This document shows positions 31,389-40,844 of a stretch of 64,000 nt of DNA, piece after piece. Where the stretch lies: assembly GCA_902519405.1 (NCBI GenBank), contig CABYJX010000004.1, positions 1 to 64,000 on the forward strand. The letters run 5' to 3'. The notes below the pieces were generated by a model. The model had not been told where the DNA came from. It did no database searches and was given only the letters and a program-made list of their open reading frames with translations. Source of the stretch: an uncultured Gammaproteobacteria bacterium. GTDB taxonomy: Bacteria > Pseudomonadota > Gammaproteobacteria > Pseudomonadales > Halieaceae. The position numbers were made by a program, and so were the translations under genes. The stretch's first letter is position 1, and each line of letters starts with the position of its first letter.

Positions 31389-31664
31389 ATGATATCTAAA
31401 TTTACTTTATATCGATGCGAGCTATGTGGAAAACTGACACCTGCTAAAGAGCTAACTTGGGCATTAGTTGATGACATATGTAGGACATGTTTTGAACCCT
31501 GGAGAAGAGGGCACAATTCAGCAATCCAAGCATTTAATCATCGCCTACGCATTCTGCGAACTGCTGATAGAAAGAATCGGGATAATTATCATCCAAAAAA
31601 ATATATTAATCGGGACGTAGCACAAGAAAATAGTATAGAGTTAAAAATTAGCGCCGTTAAATAA
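31389..31664 (+). CDS. Small putative zinc-finger protein
   Basis: CELC...CRTC two-CxxC pattern in a 91-aa ORF. Confidence 0.5.
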   Translation: MISKFTLYRCELCGKLTPAKELTWALVDDICRTCFEPWRRGHNSAIQAFNHRLRILRTADRKNRDNYHPKKYINRDVAQENSIELKISAVK

Positions 31665-31680
31665 TTTTCCTGCTTTGACT

Positions 31681-31926
31681 CTATACTGCCACATCGAAAA
31701 CCATCCCGCGTGTTGCCGAATTGGTCCGTTTCGCAAGGTCTAGCAGCATCCTCAAAGTTTCTAGTTTCAATTTCGATGGATCATTATCTACATTCGAAAG
31801 TGCTTCACGTAATGCCCCCATAACTTCCGCACTTGCACCCTCACCGGGTCGATAAGACACTACTGAATCTAGCTCCGATGAGCTATTTCCATTAGGTTGA
31901 ATTAATTTCCTGACAACATTGTCCAC
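31681..31926 (-). CDS. Hypothetical protein
   Basis: 81-aa ORF, helical, no family recognised. Confidence 0.5.
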   Translation of the reverse strand: MDNVVRKLIQPNGNSSSELDSVVSYRPGEGASAEVMGALREALSNVDNDPSKLKLETLRMLLDLAKRTNSATRGMVFDVAV

Positions 31927-32453
31927 TTATGGCCTATCTCATAACCAGCTTTTAATCTTCATAGTCATAGTACTCTAAAAATACTCACTCTTGTAAGTCT
32001 ACTTTGATCTGTGTCACGAAAAAGCTCCACTTCTCGATTAACTGAAGCTATTTAACCTATGGAAAAACGTATTCATTATTTAGAGAAGAATCTTGAGTCA
32101 CTAACAAATCAGCACTAGTACTATCACAGAGAAATATGTCAAAAGCACTTTTCTTAATATAAAATCATTATACTACTAAAGGGTGAGTTAAATAATATTG
32201 GGGCAATGATTCTAAAATCGAAAAACCAATTCTGATTTGTTATAAAAAGATACTATTGTAATAATTTGAATCTCTCTATCATCGATATCTTTAAGACTGT
32301 GACTAACGATACTGAGAAAGTAATCCACTCCCAATAAAATTATCAGCTAAAATATGATGGATCTCTTACTTGATAGATATCAATATCTAATGAACAAACT
32401 TCATGAATCACAATACAGTAAAAATATCCTTAATCAGGAATGAATCTTAGCCC

Positions 32454-34433
32454 ATGCGCTATAGAGCAGATATCGATGGCCTAAGATCTATCGCAGTACT
32501 CGCTGTCGTGTTATTCCATCTTTCGCTTCCAGGATTCGAGGGTGGTTATGTCGGCGTAGATGTATTTTTCGTTATTTCTGGATTCCTGATAACAAGCCTA
32601 ATAATTGGTCAAATAGAAACAAATACTTTTAGCCTAAGAGATTTTTACTCTAGGCGAATTCGTAGACTATTACCTCCCTTGATTGCTACAGTTTTCTTTA
32701 CAGCAGTCGTATCATTGCTGATCCTGAATCCAATAGATATGCAATCCTTCGGAAGATCTTCGGCCTCAGCACTCCTAAGTATTTCAAATTTTATTTTCTA
32801 TCTGGAGTCTGGATACTGGGATTCCGCATCTGAATTAAAGCCCCTATTACATACTTGGTCTTTAGGTATAGAGGAGCAGTTCTACTTATTTTGGCCTTTA
32901 ACCATCGTATTTTTCTGCTCTATTTCTAAGACGTTTCCTTTATCTATCTCTATTTTCCTGGTATCGGTTCTAAGCTTCATTGGGTGCGTAATATATACCC
33001 CAGTAAATCAAGCAGCCGCCTTTTATCTCTTACCATTCAGGATTTTTGAGTTTGGACTTGGCGCATTAGTACCACATCTAGCTGTATTCATTTTTACGGA
33101 TAAAGTTTCGAGAAACAGAGTTCTTAGTAGTATTTTTTGCTGGATTGGACTACTGCTTATTTTCCTTAGCGTCGCTAATATGGCAAATACCACTAGCTTT
33201 CCAGGTTGGGTTGTTCTAATCCCAGCGATCGGGTCCGCTCTCGTTATTCTAAGTGGTTGTGCACCAATCGCTGTCACTGGATTACCAAAGCTGCTATTAG
33301 AAAATAAATATTCTGCCGCTCTCGGAAAATTATCTTATGCTCTTTATCTGACTCACTGGCCCATCATTTCTCTATACAGATACAAAAAACAAGATTCCGA
33401 TCTTTCGACGTCTGAGCAAATGCTGCTCGGTCTTACAATTTTTATTACCACACTTGCATTACATTGGTTAATAGAAAAACGTTTTTATAGACGGAAATAT
33501 GAAGGAAAAGATCGAACGAATAGCTCCTTGGACTTTTCTTTTGCCATCCGTACTATTTGTGTATCCCTGCTTTTGGCACTAATACTATTTAGTGCATGGC
33601 TAACGGATGGCTGGTCTTGGCGATTTAGTAATAATACTTTAGATCCTGAGACCGTAGAACTAGAGAAACAGAATAGGTTTGAACATATTAGAATCTCTTG
33701 TCGTATCAATTTCGATACGCAGAATGAAAAATGCGACTACTCACAGCCTATTCAGATTTTAGTACTGGGGAATTCCGTGGAGCCCGATGGATTTAACTTC
33801 ATCAAAGCAGCTACAGAGCGAAGAGATGATGTCGCACTAATTTCCTTTGGTAACACTAACCATTGTGAAGAGGATTTTATAAATTCCCTTCAAGCGCAAG
33901 ATTCAGAATTTGTTCCAAAAGAAAAATGCTCTTCTAAGCTAAATGCCCTACTGTCTAGTGAAAAACTGTCTAGCATAAATATAATACTTTATTCGTCAAA
34001 TAATCCATTCTCGGCCAACAAAAACCATATCGTTATATTGTTAGAAGAATTAAAACGTCGTAATCCAAGTATTTATGTGATGACACTTGGAGGCTATATA
34101 AATACCAAAAGACACTGCAGTCACTATATCTTTGAGCTTGGAGATGCAAAACATTGCATTGACGAAAAGCATGTCCAGATTTTTTCGGATAACCCAGAAA
34201 GACATCGACTATACAACGATATTATGTCTTTAACGAATCATTTTATCGATCGCATCGACCTACTATGTCCTGGTAGGAAGCTAGAAAACTGTGCTTATCA
34301 AACCACTTCTGGGATACCATTTATGTTAGATTCTTTCCATCAATCACGCGATTTTGCAGAATATTCTGGGCGATTATATTCCGAGAATGTCTCAGCTATT
34401 ATCGATGCAATCATTAAAGATCGGCAGGATTAA
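32454..34433 (+). CDS. OafA/YrhL-like acyltransferase with C-terminal SGNH-type domain
   Basis: YRADIDGLRSIAVLAVVLFHLSLPGFEGGYVGVDVFFVISGFLIT; HTWSLGIEEQFYLFWP; extended C-terminal region. Confidence 0.95.
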   Translation: MRYRADIDGLRSIAVLAVVLFHLSLPGFEGGYVGVDVFFVISGFLITSLIIGQIETNTFSLRDFYSRRIRRLLPPLIATVFFTAVVSLLILNPIDMQSFGRSSASALLSISNFIFYLESGYWDSASELKPLLHTWSLGIEEQFYLFWPLTIVFFCSISKTFPLSISIFLVSVLSFIGCVIYTPVNQAAAFYLLPFRIFEFGLGALVPHLAVFIFTDKVSRNRVLSSIFCWIGLLLIFLSVANMANTTSFPGWVVLIPAIGSALVILSGCAPIAVTGLPKLLLENKYSAALGKLSYALYLTHWPIISLYRYKKQDSDLSTSEQMLLGLTIFITTLALHWLIEKRFYRRKYEGKDRTNSSLDFSFAIRTICVSLLLALILFSAWLTDGWSWRFSNNTLDPETVELEKQNRFEHIRISCRINFDTQNEKCDYSQPIQILVLGNSVEPDGFNFIKAATERRDDVALISFGNTNHCEEDFINSLQAQDSEFVPKEKCSSKLNALLSSEKLSSINIILYSSNNPFSANKNHIVILLEELKRRNPSIYVMTLGGYINTKRHCSHYIFELGDAKHCIDEKHVQIFSDNPERHRLYNDIMSLTNHFIDRIDLLCPGRKLENCAYQTTSGIPFMLDSFHQSRDFAEYSGRLYSENVSAIIDAIIKDRQD

Positions 34434-34452
34434 AAGTACTACTTTTAAAAAA

Positions 34453-35565
34453 TTAGCTGTCATGCAGTAAAACTGAAGTATAGTAAGATGCAAAATCGAG
34501 GATAGGTTTTTCCATCGGACTTAAAATAGAAGATCTAGCATCGGGAGCTGAGATGCCTCGGAAAATAGACTCCAAAAGAACTTTATCCTCTGCATTAAAT
34601 GCCTCCGTTAAATCTATTTGATCCTGAATTATTTGGGCATAGTCTGGTTCATTTTCATATGCTTCGTGTTGTAACACTCCATATCTTAATAAGGTGCGGC
34701 CTGCGTCTATCGGTTCAATGCATGCCCATACAGTTGAATCTGGCGCCGCAACAAGTAATAAATTTGGATAGAGACAAGTAACTACCTCTCTATCGCAATG
34801 CGGTTCTGGGACTATTCTACCAAGCGGCTGCTTCCTAAAATTTTCCTTATAATAAACATAATGTCTATTAAATCCGGATCCTGGAACACCAATTTCAAGC
34901 ATTTTTGTCGGAGTATATGGTTCAAGCGTATTTGGATGAACTCGAAAAAGATGATAGCTTTCAGTAAAGTTCTCAACCATCATCTTCCAATTCGTGGCGA
35001 TTTCCATTTCGTTGGAATAAACATCAAATTGTCGCTCTAACTCGTAGTGAACCAAGTCGGAATCCAGACCTGACGCTAGACTGCTAATATTTTCTAACGG
35101 TGATCCCAGGTGAACAAATAAGAAACCATACCATTCCTGAACTTCATAACTCGGTAAATTACATTCTAACTCCTGTGGTTTATCCATATATGGTGTTGCT
35201 TTTAAGCTACCATCAAGATGATATGTCCAGGCATGATAGGGACAAATAAGCTGAGATGTACTACCTCGATCTTGCATCAGTAGTGCATGCCGATGCCTAC
35301 AAACATTAGATAGGGCTCTTAGTTCGTTCGTCTCATCTTTCAATATTACCAAGGGTTGGTCTGAGACAACCCTAGTGATGTAGTCTCCAACGGCTCTTAA
35401 TTCATTTGACCTGCCAACACATACCCAACCATCGCGGAATATTCTATGCTTCTCTAGAGTAAATAGATCATTGTCAAAATAGGACCTAGGTGGCAGTGCC
35501 CTCCCTTGCGAATACCCATTGTCACGCCACTCGATGAGTTCGATGATGGCTTCTATATCGTTCAT
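34453..35565 (-). CDS. Aromatic ring-hydroxylating (Rieske) oxygenase alpha subunit-like
   Basis: Rieske CRHRHALL...CPYHAWTYHLDGSL; NWKMMVENFTESYHLFRVHP mononuclear iron region. Confidence 0.95.
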   Translation of the reverse strand: MNDIEAIIELIEWRDNGYSQGRALPPRSYFDNDLFTLEKHRIFRDGWVCVGRSNELRAVGDYITRVVSDQPLVILKDETNELRALSNVCRHRHALLMQDRGSTSQLICPYHAWTYHLDGSLKATPYMDKPQELECNLPSYEVQEWYGFLFVHLGSPLENISSLASGLDSDLVHYELERQFDVYSNEMEIATNWKMMVENFTESYHLFRVHPNTLEPYTPTKMLEIGVPGSGFNRHYVYYKENFRKQPLGRIVPEPHCDREVVTCLYPNLLLVAAPDSTVWACIEPIDAGRTLLRYGVLQHEAYENEPDYAQIIQDQIDLTEAFNAEDKVLLESIFRGISAPDARSSILSPMEKPILDFASYYTSVLLHDS

Positions 35566-35633
35566 AACTTAATAAATAAAATCTATCCATTATTTTTTGA
35601 GCAAATACAAATCTAGAAATTTCTAGCCCAAAA

Positions 35634-36368
35634 TCAAATTACATTCCTAATTCCTGCCCGATTTTTACTTATTCTTTCTCCAGTAGTTTCTAATGCTTTT
35701 CTTCTATTTCTAATAGATGTTTTATTTTTAATAACTTGTGCCGCATTTCGTTCCGATCTCATACGCATTTTCTTAATTTTAGAGGTATTCTTTGCCGCAA
35801 TTTTCTTAAGTTCTTTTAATTTTTCAGTATTTTCCTTTTGTAGCCTTCGATTAACTGAGTGAGTAGCGCTTTGGGGCGCTTTTTGTCCTGTCAACAGTGA
35901 CTCGTTGGTTTTTAGTTCCTGATTGTTAAAATCCATAATACCTTTATTGATACTCATAATTTTTCTATTAATATCAATGAGCATTTCATTCACTTTAACC
36001 AATTCATCATTCACCTCAAGTACTGACGAGTTGAGGCGACTTCGGTGCTCCAGATGAGCAAGAGAAGCTCTTAACATTTTAGAATCAACGTACTCTGCCT
36101 CAACGTCGGTAGCTACCTCCACACCACTCAACAGAGCCCTACGTATTTCAAAAATTTCCTCTGTATGATCATTGGTTAATTGACGATTACCCATAAACGC
36201 TGCGGTATAATTTGAGAGGATCATTTGCCTATTTTCGTCAATAGTTGCTCGCGCCTGACACACTGCTAGCTTATTTTCAGATACAGTATCATGTATATCA
36301 AACATATCTCTGAGCGAACTGATTGCGACATCTGTGTCATAGTTATCCTCAGCTTTTTTACCTGCCAT
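35634..36368 (-). CDS. Hypothetical coiled-coil protein with Asn every seventh residue
   Basis: 244-aa ORF; Asn at residues 113,120,127,134,141,148,155; Arg/Lys-rich C-terminus. Confidence 0.65.
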   Translation of the reverse strand: MAGKKAEDNYDTDVAISSLRDMFDIHDTVSENKLAVCQARATIDENRQMILSNYTAAFMGNRQLTNDHTEEIFEIRRALLSGVEVATDVEAEYVDSKMLRASLAHLEHRSRLNSSVLEVNDELVKVNEMLIDINRKIMSINKGIMDFNNQELKTNESLLTGQKAPQSATHSVNRRLQKENTEKLKELKKIAAKNTSKIKKMRMRSERNAAQVIKNKTSIRNRRKALETTGERISKNRAGIRNVI

Positions 36369-36464
36369 GATCTCACCCTCCTATATTTTCAATCTCGATC
36401 TGCAATATATACCAACTGACTAGAGTATAAATATACAAAATTCAAATGGCGAATCACAAACAAC

Positions 36465-36491
36465 AATAAGGAGGTAATTAACCTCCTTATT
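36465..36491. terminator. Palindromic terminator-like hairpin
   Basis: AATAAGGAGGT-AATTA-ACCTCCTTATT immediately downstream of hsp20 (minus) and upstream of the next minus-strand ORF. Confidence 0.6.
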
Positions 36492-36516
36492 TCATTACAT
36501 CTCCTTAAGAATTAGC

Positions 36517-36951
36517 CTAAAGTACCTGTTTTAGTGTATTTATCGGAATTTTTCTAGCTTTCATCGAATCTGGAATTTCCCTTTGTAAAGCAACGTAGAG
36601 AAGACCATTTTCTAGGGAAGCCCGGATCACTTTGATATATTTATCTAATCTAAATTGCCGCTTAAAATCACGTTCCGCTATACCTCGATAAAGATAGTTT
36701 CTGTCTTTTTCATCGATACTTTTTTGACCACTGATAGTAAGCACGTCATTTTCTAAACAAATATCTATATCATCCTCACTAAAGCCAGCGACTGCCATAG
36801 TTATTTCGTAAGCGTCTTCATCCATCCGCTGAATATTATATGGTGGATAACTTTGCTGGCTTCTTTCTGTCGAAATCGAATCTAGGAGAGATGCCACGTG
36901 ATCGAAACCGACCGTGGATCTATATAGTGGTGCAAAATCTAATTTAGTCAT
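36517..36951 (-). CDS. Small heat shock protein Hsp20 (IbpA-like)
   Basis: YNIQRMDEDAYEITMAVAGFSEDDIDICLENDVLTISGQK; YRGIAERDFKRQFRL. Confidence 0.96.
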   Translation of the reverse strand: MTKLDFAPLYRSTVGFDHVASLLDSISTERSQQSYPPYNIQRMDEDAYEITMAVAGFSEDDIDICLENDVLTISGQKSIDEKDRNYLYRGIAERDFKRQFRLDKYIKVIRASLENGLLYVALQREIPDSMKARKIPINTLKQVL

Positions 36952-37109
36952 AATTATATCCTCTTAAAGAGCAATAAATAGTACAGCCAACATAAAATGT
37001 CTGGCCTCCGTTTTTGTTTTAATATGGATCTCTTCCGAGCAACCACATACTATATATGAGGATTGGTTTTTAAAATTCAATTAGATCAAACCTGATTTTG
37101 ATATAAGAC

Positions 37110-38780
37110 ATGATGCTAGGTTTGAGGAGAGTCTGGAGAATCTTAGTGCGGTTAATTGTATTATATAACTTGTTATGGTCCACTCTGACCTTTTTCCTCA
37201 CATCGTCTTGCTTTGTCTTAGCAATTCCCAAGCCACCGCTTACTGAGGAAATTTTAATAAAGAATCATAAGAATATAGATCAAAAAGGATGGTTCGAAAT
37301 AAGGAAATCCAGTTTAAGCACAGATAAAGACGAATGGGAAATTCCCGGCTCGTTTTGTAAGCCAATAAGCTCAAGTCCTACAAACTACCTCGTATCTTCA
37401 GAAGTCGGTGTTTCCAATAACAGTAATTCTCTAAGTTCTATCATCTGCCCTATTCCCTCAACTGACATTAAATCCCCCCTCGATATGACATCTCCTGCTC
37501 TGAGTATCGTCATAAAATTTCTTAATAAGATCGAAAAAGAACAACAAATTACTTGTACGTTAATGGAAACTCTTTTTTCCACGGTAGTATCAGGTTTTAC
37601 TAAGCAGACTTTTTTAGGGGGACTTGAAAAGGTAGATTTCGGCTGGCAATCAATTTCTAAGACAACAGAAAAAAGTAGTCTTAGCGTACAATGTGATCTA
37701 TCTTCTGGAATTGATCTTCATTCAATAAAAATTTCTTATCCTCAAAAAATAACTTACGACTTCACTGAGACAGATGACATATTCCAGGAATTTTTAGATG
37801 AAACTGATGATACTCAAGGTGTGTCTTATACAATAGTAGATGCAGAACTCGGAACTATTCATGAAGCTGCCTTTGGCGACCATAATATAGATCTTATTGC
37901 TATGCTAGCATCAACCAGCAAGGTACCAAGCGCTATGTTGTTAATGGCCATAGACGAAGATCCGGCTATAAATTTTAGCGTGTCAGAAGAAATACAAAAT
38001 TATATTCCCTGGGAAGGAGTTTACGAGGATCGCACAACGATTCAACTTCTTAGTAATACTTCTGGAATACCAGGCTTAGAATCTTTGACGGACTATAATT
38101 TACACCTCTGCCAATTTCAGCCATTTGGCTCCCTTCAGGAATGTGGGAAATTAATCTATCAAAATGAGCTAAAAGGTACTTCACCAGCAGGAAGTGTATA
38201 CGACTATGGAGGGTCGCAGTGGCAGCTAGCGGGTCTAGTAGCTGAACAAGCTACCGGTAAATCTTGGAGACAAATTGTCCGTCATTATTTGGCGGACCCA
38301 TGTGCATTGGAGGTCTTCGAATATGGCAATATGTGGAGTTCACTAGGTGCCTGGGATGGGACCTTGGATAGCTTGCGAGGGCAGCAGAATCCGCATATAG
38401 GAGGAGGTGCCATCTCAAATATGCGAGACTACGCGAAAATCCTTATTTCTCACCTTAGAGGAGGATGGTGCGGAGGTAACAGAATTTTGTCCATTGATGG
38501 AATTAAGCAATTACAGATTAATAGAACTAAAGAGTTCCGCACAAACTATGGCATGGGCTGGCGAATTTCATATGGCTCCAACAAAATACCCTACCTCTAT
38601 TGGGATCCTGGTGCCTTTGGAGCAGTCGCCTGGATTGATACTTTAAGAGGCATCGGTGGTTACATGGCTATCGACGACTACGATACCAGCTCTTCATCCG
38701 CAGCTATCAACTTGCTATTATTCGAAGTAATCCCACTCATTGAATCAACTATAGATAGAGCTAGAGCAAAATCACCCTAG
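37110..38780 (+). CDS. Beta-lactamase-family serine hydrolase with N-terminal four-Cys domain
   Basis: ASTSKVPSAMLLM (SxxK), LLSNTSGIPGL, YDYGGSQWQLAGLVAEQATGKSW; N-terminal PGSFC...GVSN...IICP...TCTL...VQCDLS pattern. Confidence 0.85.
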   Translation: MMLGLRRVWRILVRLIVLYNLLWSTLTFFLTSSCFVLAIPKPPLTEEILIKNHKNIDQKGWFEIRKSSLSTDKDEWEIPGSFCKPISSSPTNYLVSSEVGVSNNSNSLSSIICPIPSTDIKSPLDMTSPALSIVIKFLNKIEKEQQITCTLMETLFSTVVSGFTKQTFLGGLEKVDFGWQSISKTTEKSSLSVQCDLSSGIDLHSIKISYPQKITYDFTETDDIFQEFLDETDDTQGVSYTIVDAELGTIHEAAFGDHNIDLIAMLASTSKVPSAMLLMAIDEDPAINFSVSEEIQNYIPWEGVYEDRTTIQLLSNTSGIPGLESLTDYNLHLCQFQPFGSLQECGKLIYQNELKGTSPAGSVYDYGGSQWQLAGLVAEQATGKSWRQIVRHYLADPCALEVFEYGNMWSSLGAWDGTLDSLRGQQNPHIGGGAISNMRDYAKILISHLRGGWCGGNRILSIDGIKQLQINRTKEFRTNYGMGWRISYGSNKIPYLYWDPGAFGAVAWIDTLRGIGGYMAIDDYDTSSSSAAINLLLFEVIPLIESTIDRARAKSP

Positions 38781-39188
38781 GATTTCAGTTATATTGATGT
38801 TGGAAACTTGCTCATTAAGCGTCAGCAGATCCCATAGGATCCCTATACCAAGCAATCCAAAGGTCAAAAGATATATAATTCCAGATAGCCACTTTCCCAT
38901 ATAAATACGATGGGCTCCAAAAACTCCCAAAAAAGTGAGCAAGATCCAAGCAAGACTGTGATTTATTCGACCTTCTGTATAGCGACTATCTGCCTCTCGA
39001 TCCATACTAGGCATGAGAAAAAGATCTATCAACCACCCAATAAAAAATAGACCGAAAGTAAAGAACCAGAGAATCCCAGAAATCTGTTTCCCAAAATAAA
39101 ACCTGTGAGACCCTAGGAAACCAAATACCCAAAGCACGTAGCCTATAACTAACGAATGGGAGTTTTGTTGAGACTTTGTCATTTCCAA
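38772..39188 (-). CDS. Tandem TM2-domain protein
   Basis: FGFLGSHRFYFGKQISGILWFFTFGLFFIGWLIDLFL and FLGVFGAHRIYMGKWLSGIIYLLTFGLLGIGILWDLLTL. Confidence 0.9.
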   Translation of the reverse strand: MEMTKSQQNSHSLVIGYVLWVFGFLGSHRFYFGKQISGILWFFTFGLFFIGWLIDLFLMPSMDREADSRYTEGRINHSLAWILLTFLGVFGAHRIYMGKWLSGIIYLLTFGLLGIGILWDLLTLNEQVSNINITEILG

Positions 39189-39269
39189 TTCTTATTTTTA
39201 TAGAAACAGTAGCCTGACAAAAGCGTCACGGAAATCAACGATCCCATGCAAACTGATTAATTACGGTAG

Positions 39270-39839
39270 TTATGGGGAAGTGGGAAGATCCGCTAAGGCA
39301 TCCGTAATAAGTGTAGAGCTAGAATCCGTCGTAGAATCGGTAAGCAGGGTAGAAACACCTGTATTAGGAGGCAACAAACATGCAATGTTGAAAATACTTC
39401 CCTCTACATCTTGAGCTTGCCAATTCATATAGCTTATTCCTACCTGCTCCCCTGGATTTAACGTTCTATCCTCCACTTTGGCACGTTTTGCAACACCACC
39501 AGAATACTCTCTCATAATACATTTAATATCTACTGCTGCTGTGTTGGCTTCTCCACACGCGCTACTTCCACATGAGAAAGGGATTATACCAGCAGAAAAA
39601 TAAGTCTGATTTTCCCCAGTCGCACCACTGTAAGATTTTCTCAATAAAGGACACATAATCCAAAGGTTTCGAGTATCCTTGTTAACGATTCCCAGCTCTG
39701 TCCAGTTCATAGCTTTAGCTTGTGCTGGGTTGATCGCTGCGCATGAGGAGCCAGGAACATTGTACATATCGGCATAAGAAATGTTAGATAGAAAGTAGAA
39801 AGAAAGAACCAGTCCCAACTTCACCATCACTGTCCGCAT
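39270..39839 (-). CDS. Secreted stand-alone four-Cys domain protein
   Basis: Signal peptide; VPGSSC...LGIVN...WIMCPL...IKCIMRE...IACLLPP matches the pattern in three other ORFs. Confidence 0.75.
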   Translation of the reverse strand: MRTVMVKLGLVLSFYFLSNISYADMYNVPGSSCAAINPAQAKAMNWTELGIVNKDTRNLWIMCPLLRKSYSGATGENQTYFSAGIIPFSCGSSACGEANTAAVDIKCIMREYSGGVAKRAKVEDRTLNPGEQVGISYMNWQAQDVEGSIFNIACLLPPNTGVSTLLTDSTTDSSSTLITDALADLPTSP

Positions 39840-40148
39840 TGTAACTGACCTCGTATTCTAATATGCTCCCAGTCTACCTCTATGTCGACCAAAAGCAAAA
39901 AAAATTTACTAAAATCTCAATTTAATTAGATAGTGCTTTTTAGAGACTGTAGCTATCCCACATATAATTTTCACCATTTTTCACCTAATTATCAACATTT
40001 TTTATTTTCCTGTGGCGGTATGCTGGCACTAGGTTGAAAGAGAGGCAATCCATTATCATAACCTCTATTTTACAATACCAGGCATTATGTCGTTCTTTCT
40101 CTTTCCACCAATTCTCTTAACTTGAAAATGAATAGGAAAAAGAGCTAT

Positions 40149-40844
40149 CTATGGAGATAATCCTACCCAGTTATCACCGTAGGAAAAAGCAATCAAACGG
40201 CTCAGCTCAGCAAAATTTCGTCCTGAATCATCGCTGAGATCATTGAAGAAGTCTTGTGCAGCATATAATGCTTTCTTGGAGCTTATTCCGCTATCAATCA
40301 CTCGATACGATCTGAGAAACCCCTCAATATCTTTGGTTAAAAGAAAACAATCTAACCCTAGTGCCCTCAAGGCATAAGGTCCGGTATTTCCGCCCAAACG
40401 GCCACCTTTCTTTTTCAGATAAAGCCAGAGTCCTACAAGATCCTCTTTCGGCCAATCTGAGAGGAATCTTCCGAACTTTTTACTCTCTACCTCACATGTA
40501 TCTTTAATCATTTGAGCATTTATGATGATCGTCTTAACTTTTCTAAAATTACGAATAATTTTTCTGTCCTGAGATTTCCTTTCGAGCATTTCCTCTGGCA
40601 TTAACAAAAGCTTATCTATATCGAACTTCCAAAAGACCTCCTCGAAACCATTCCATTTCTTTTCCACAACCTTCCAGATAAAACCTGACTGAAAAATTTT
40701 TTTTGTGAATTCTGCAAGACATCTATCATCGGTGATGAATCTGAGATCTGTTAATTTTGAGGAAGAGGTAATCAACCTTTCTAGATTTTCCTTACCACCT
40801 TTTCGCTCGATAGCTAAATCGTAAACATCGCTATAGCGAATCAC
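40149..40844 (-). CDS. DNA-3-methyladenine glycosylase I-like protein
   Basis: FTKKIFQSGFIWKVVEKKWNGFEEVFWKFD resembles Tag-type helical core. Confidence 0.65.
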   Translation of the reverse strand: MIRYSDVYDLAIERKGGKENLERLITSSSKLTDLRFITDDRCLAEFTKKIFQSGFIWKVVEKKWNGFEEVFWKFDIDKLLLMPEEMLERKSQDRKIIRNFRKVKTIIINAQMIKDTCEVESKKFGRFLSDWPKEDLVGLWLYLKKKGGRLGGNTGPYALRALGLDCFLLTKDIEGFLRSYRVIDSGISSKKALYAAQDFFNDLSDDSGRNFAELSRLIAFSYGDNWVGLSP

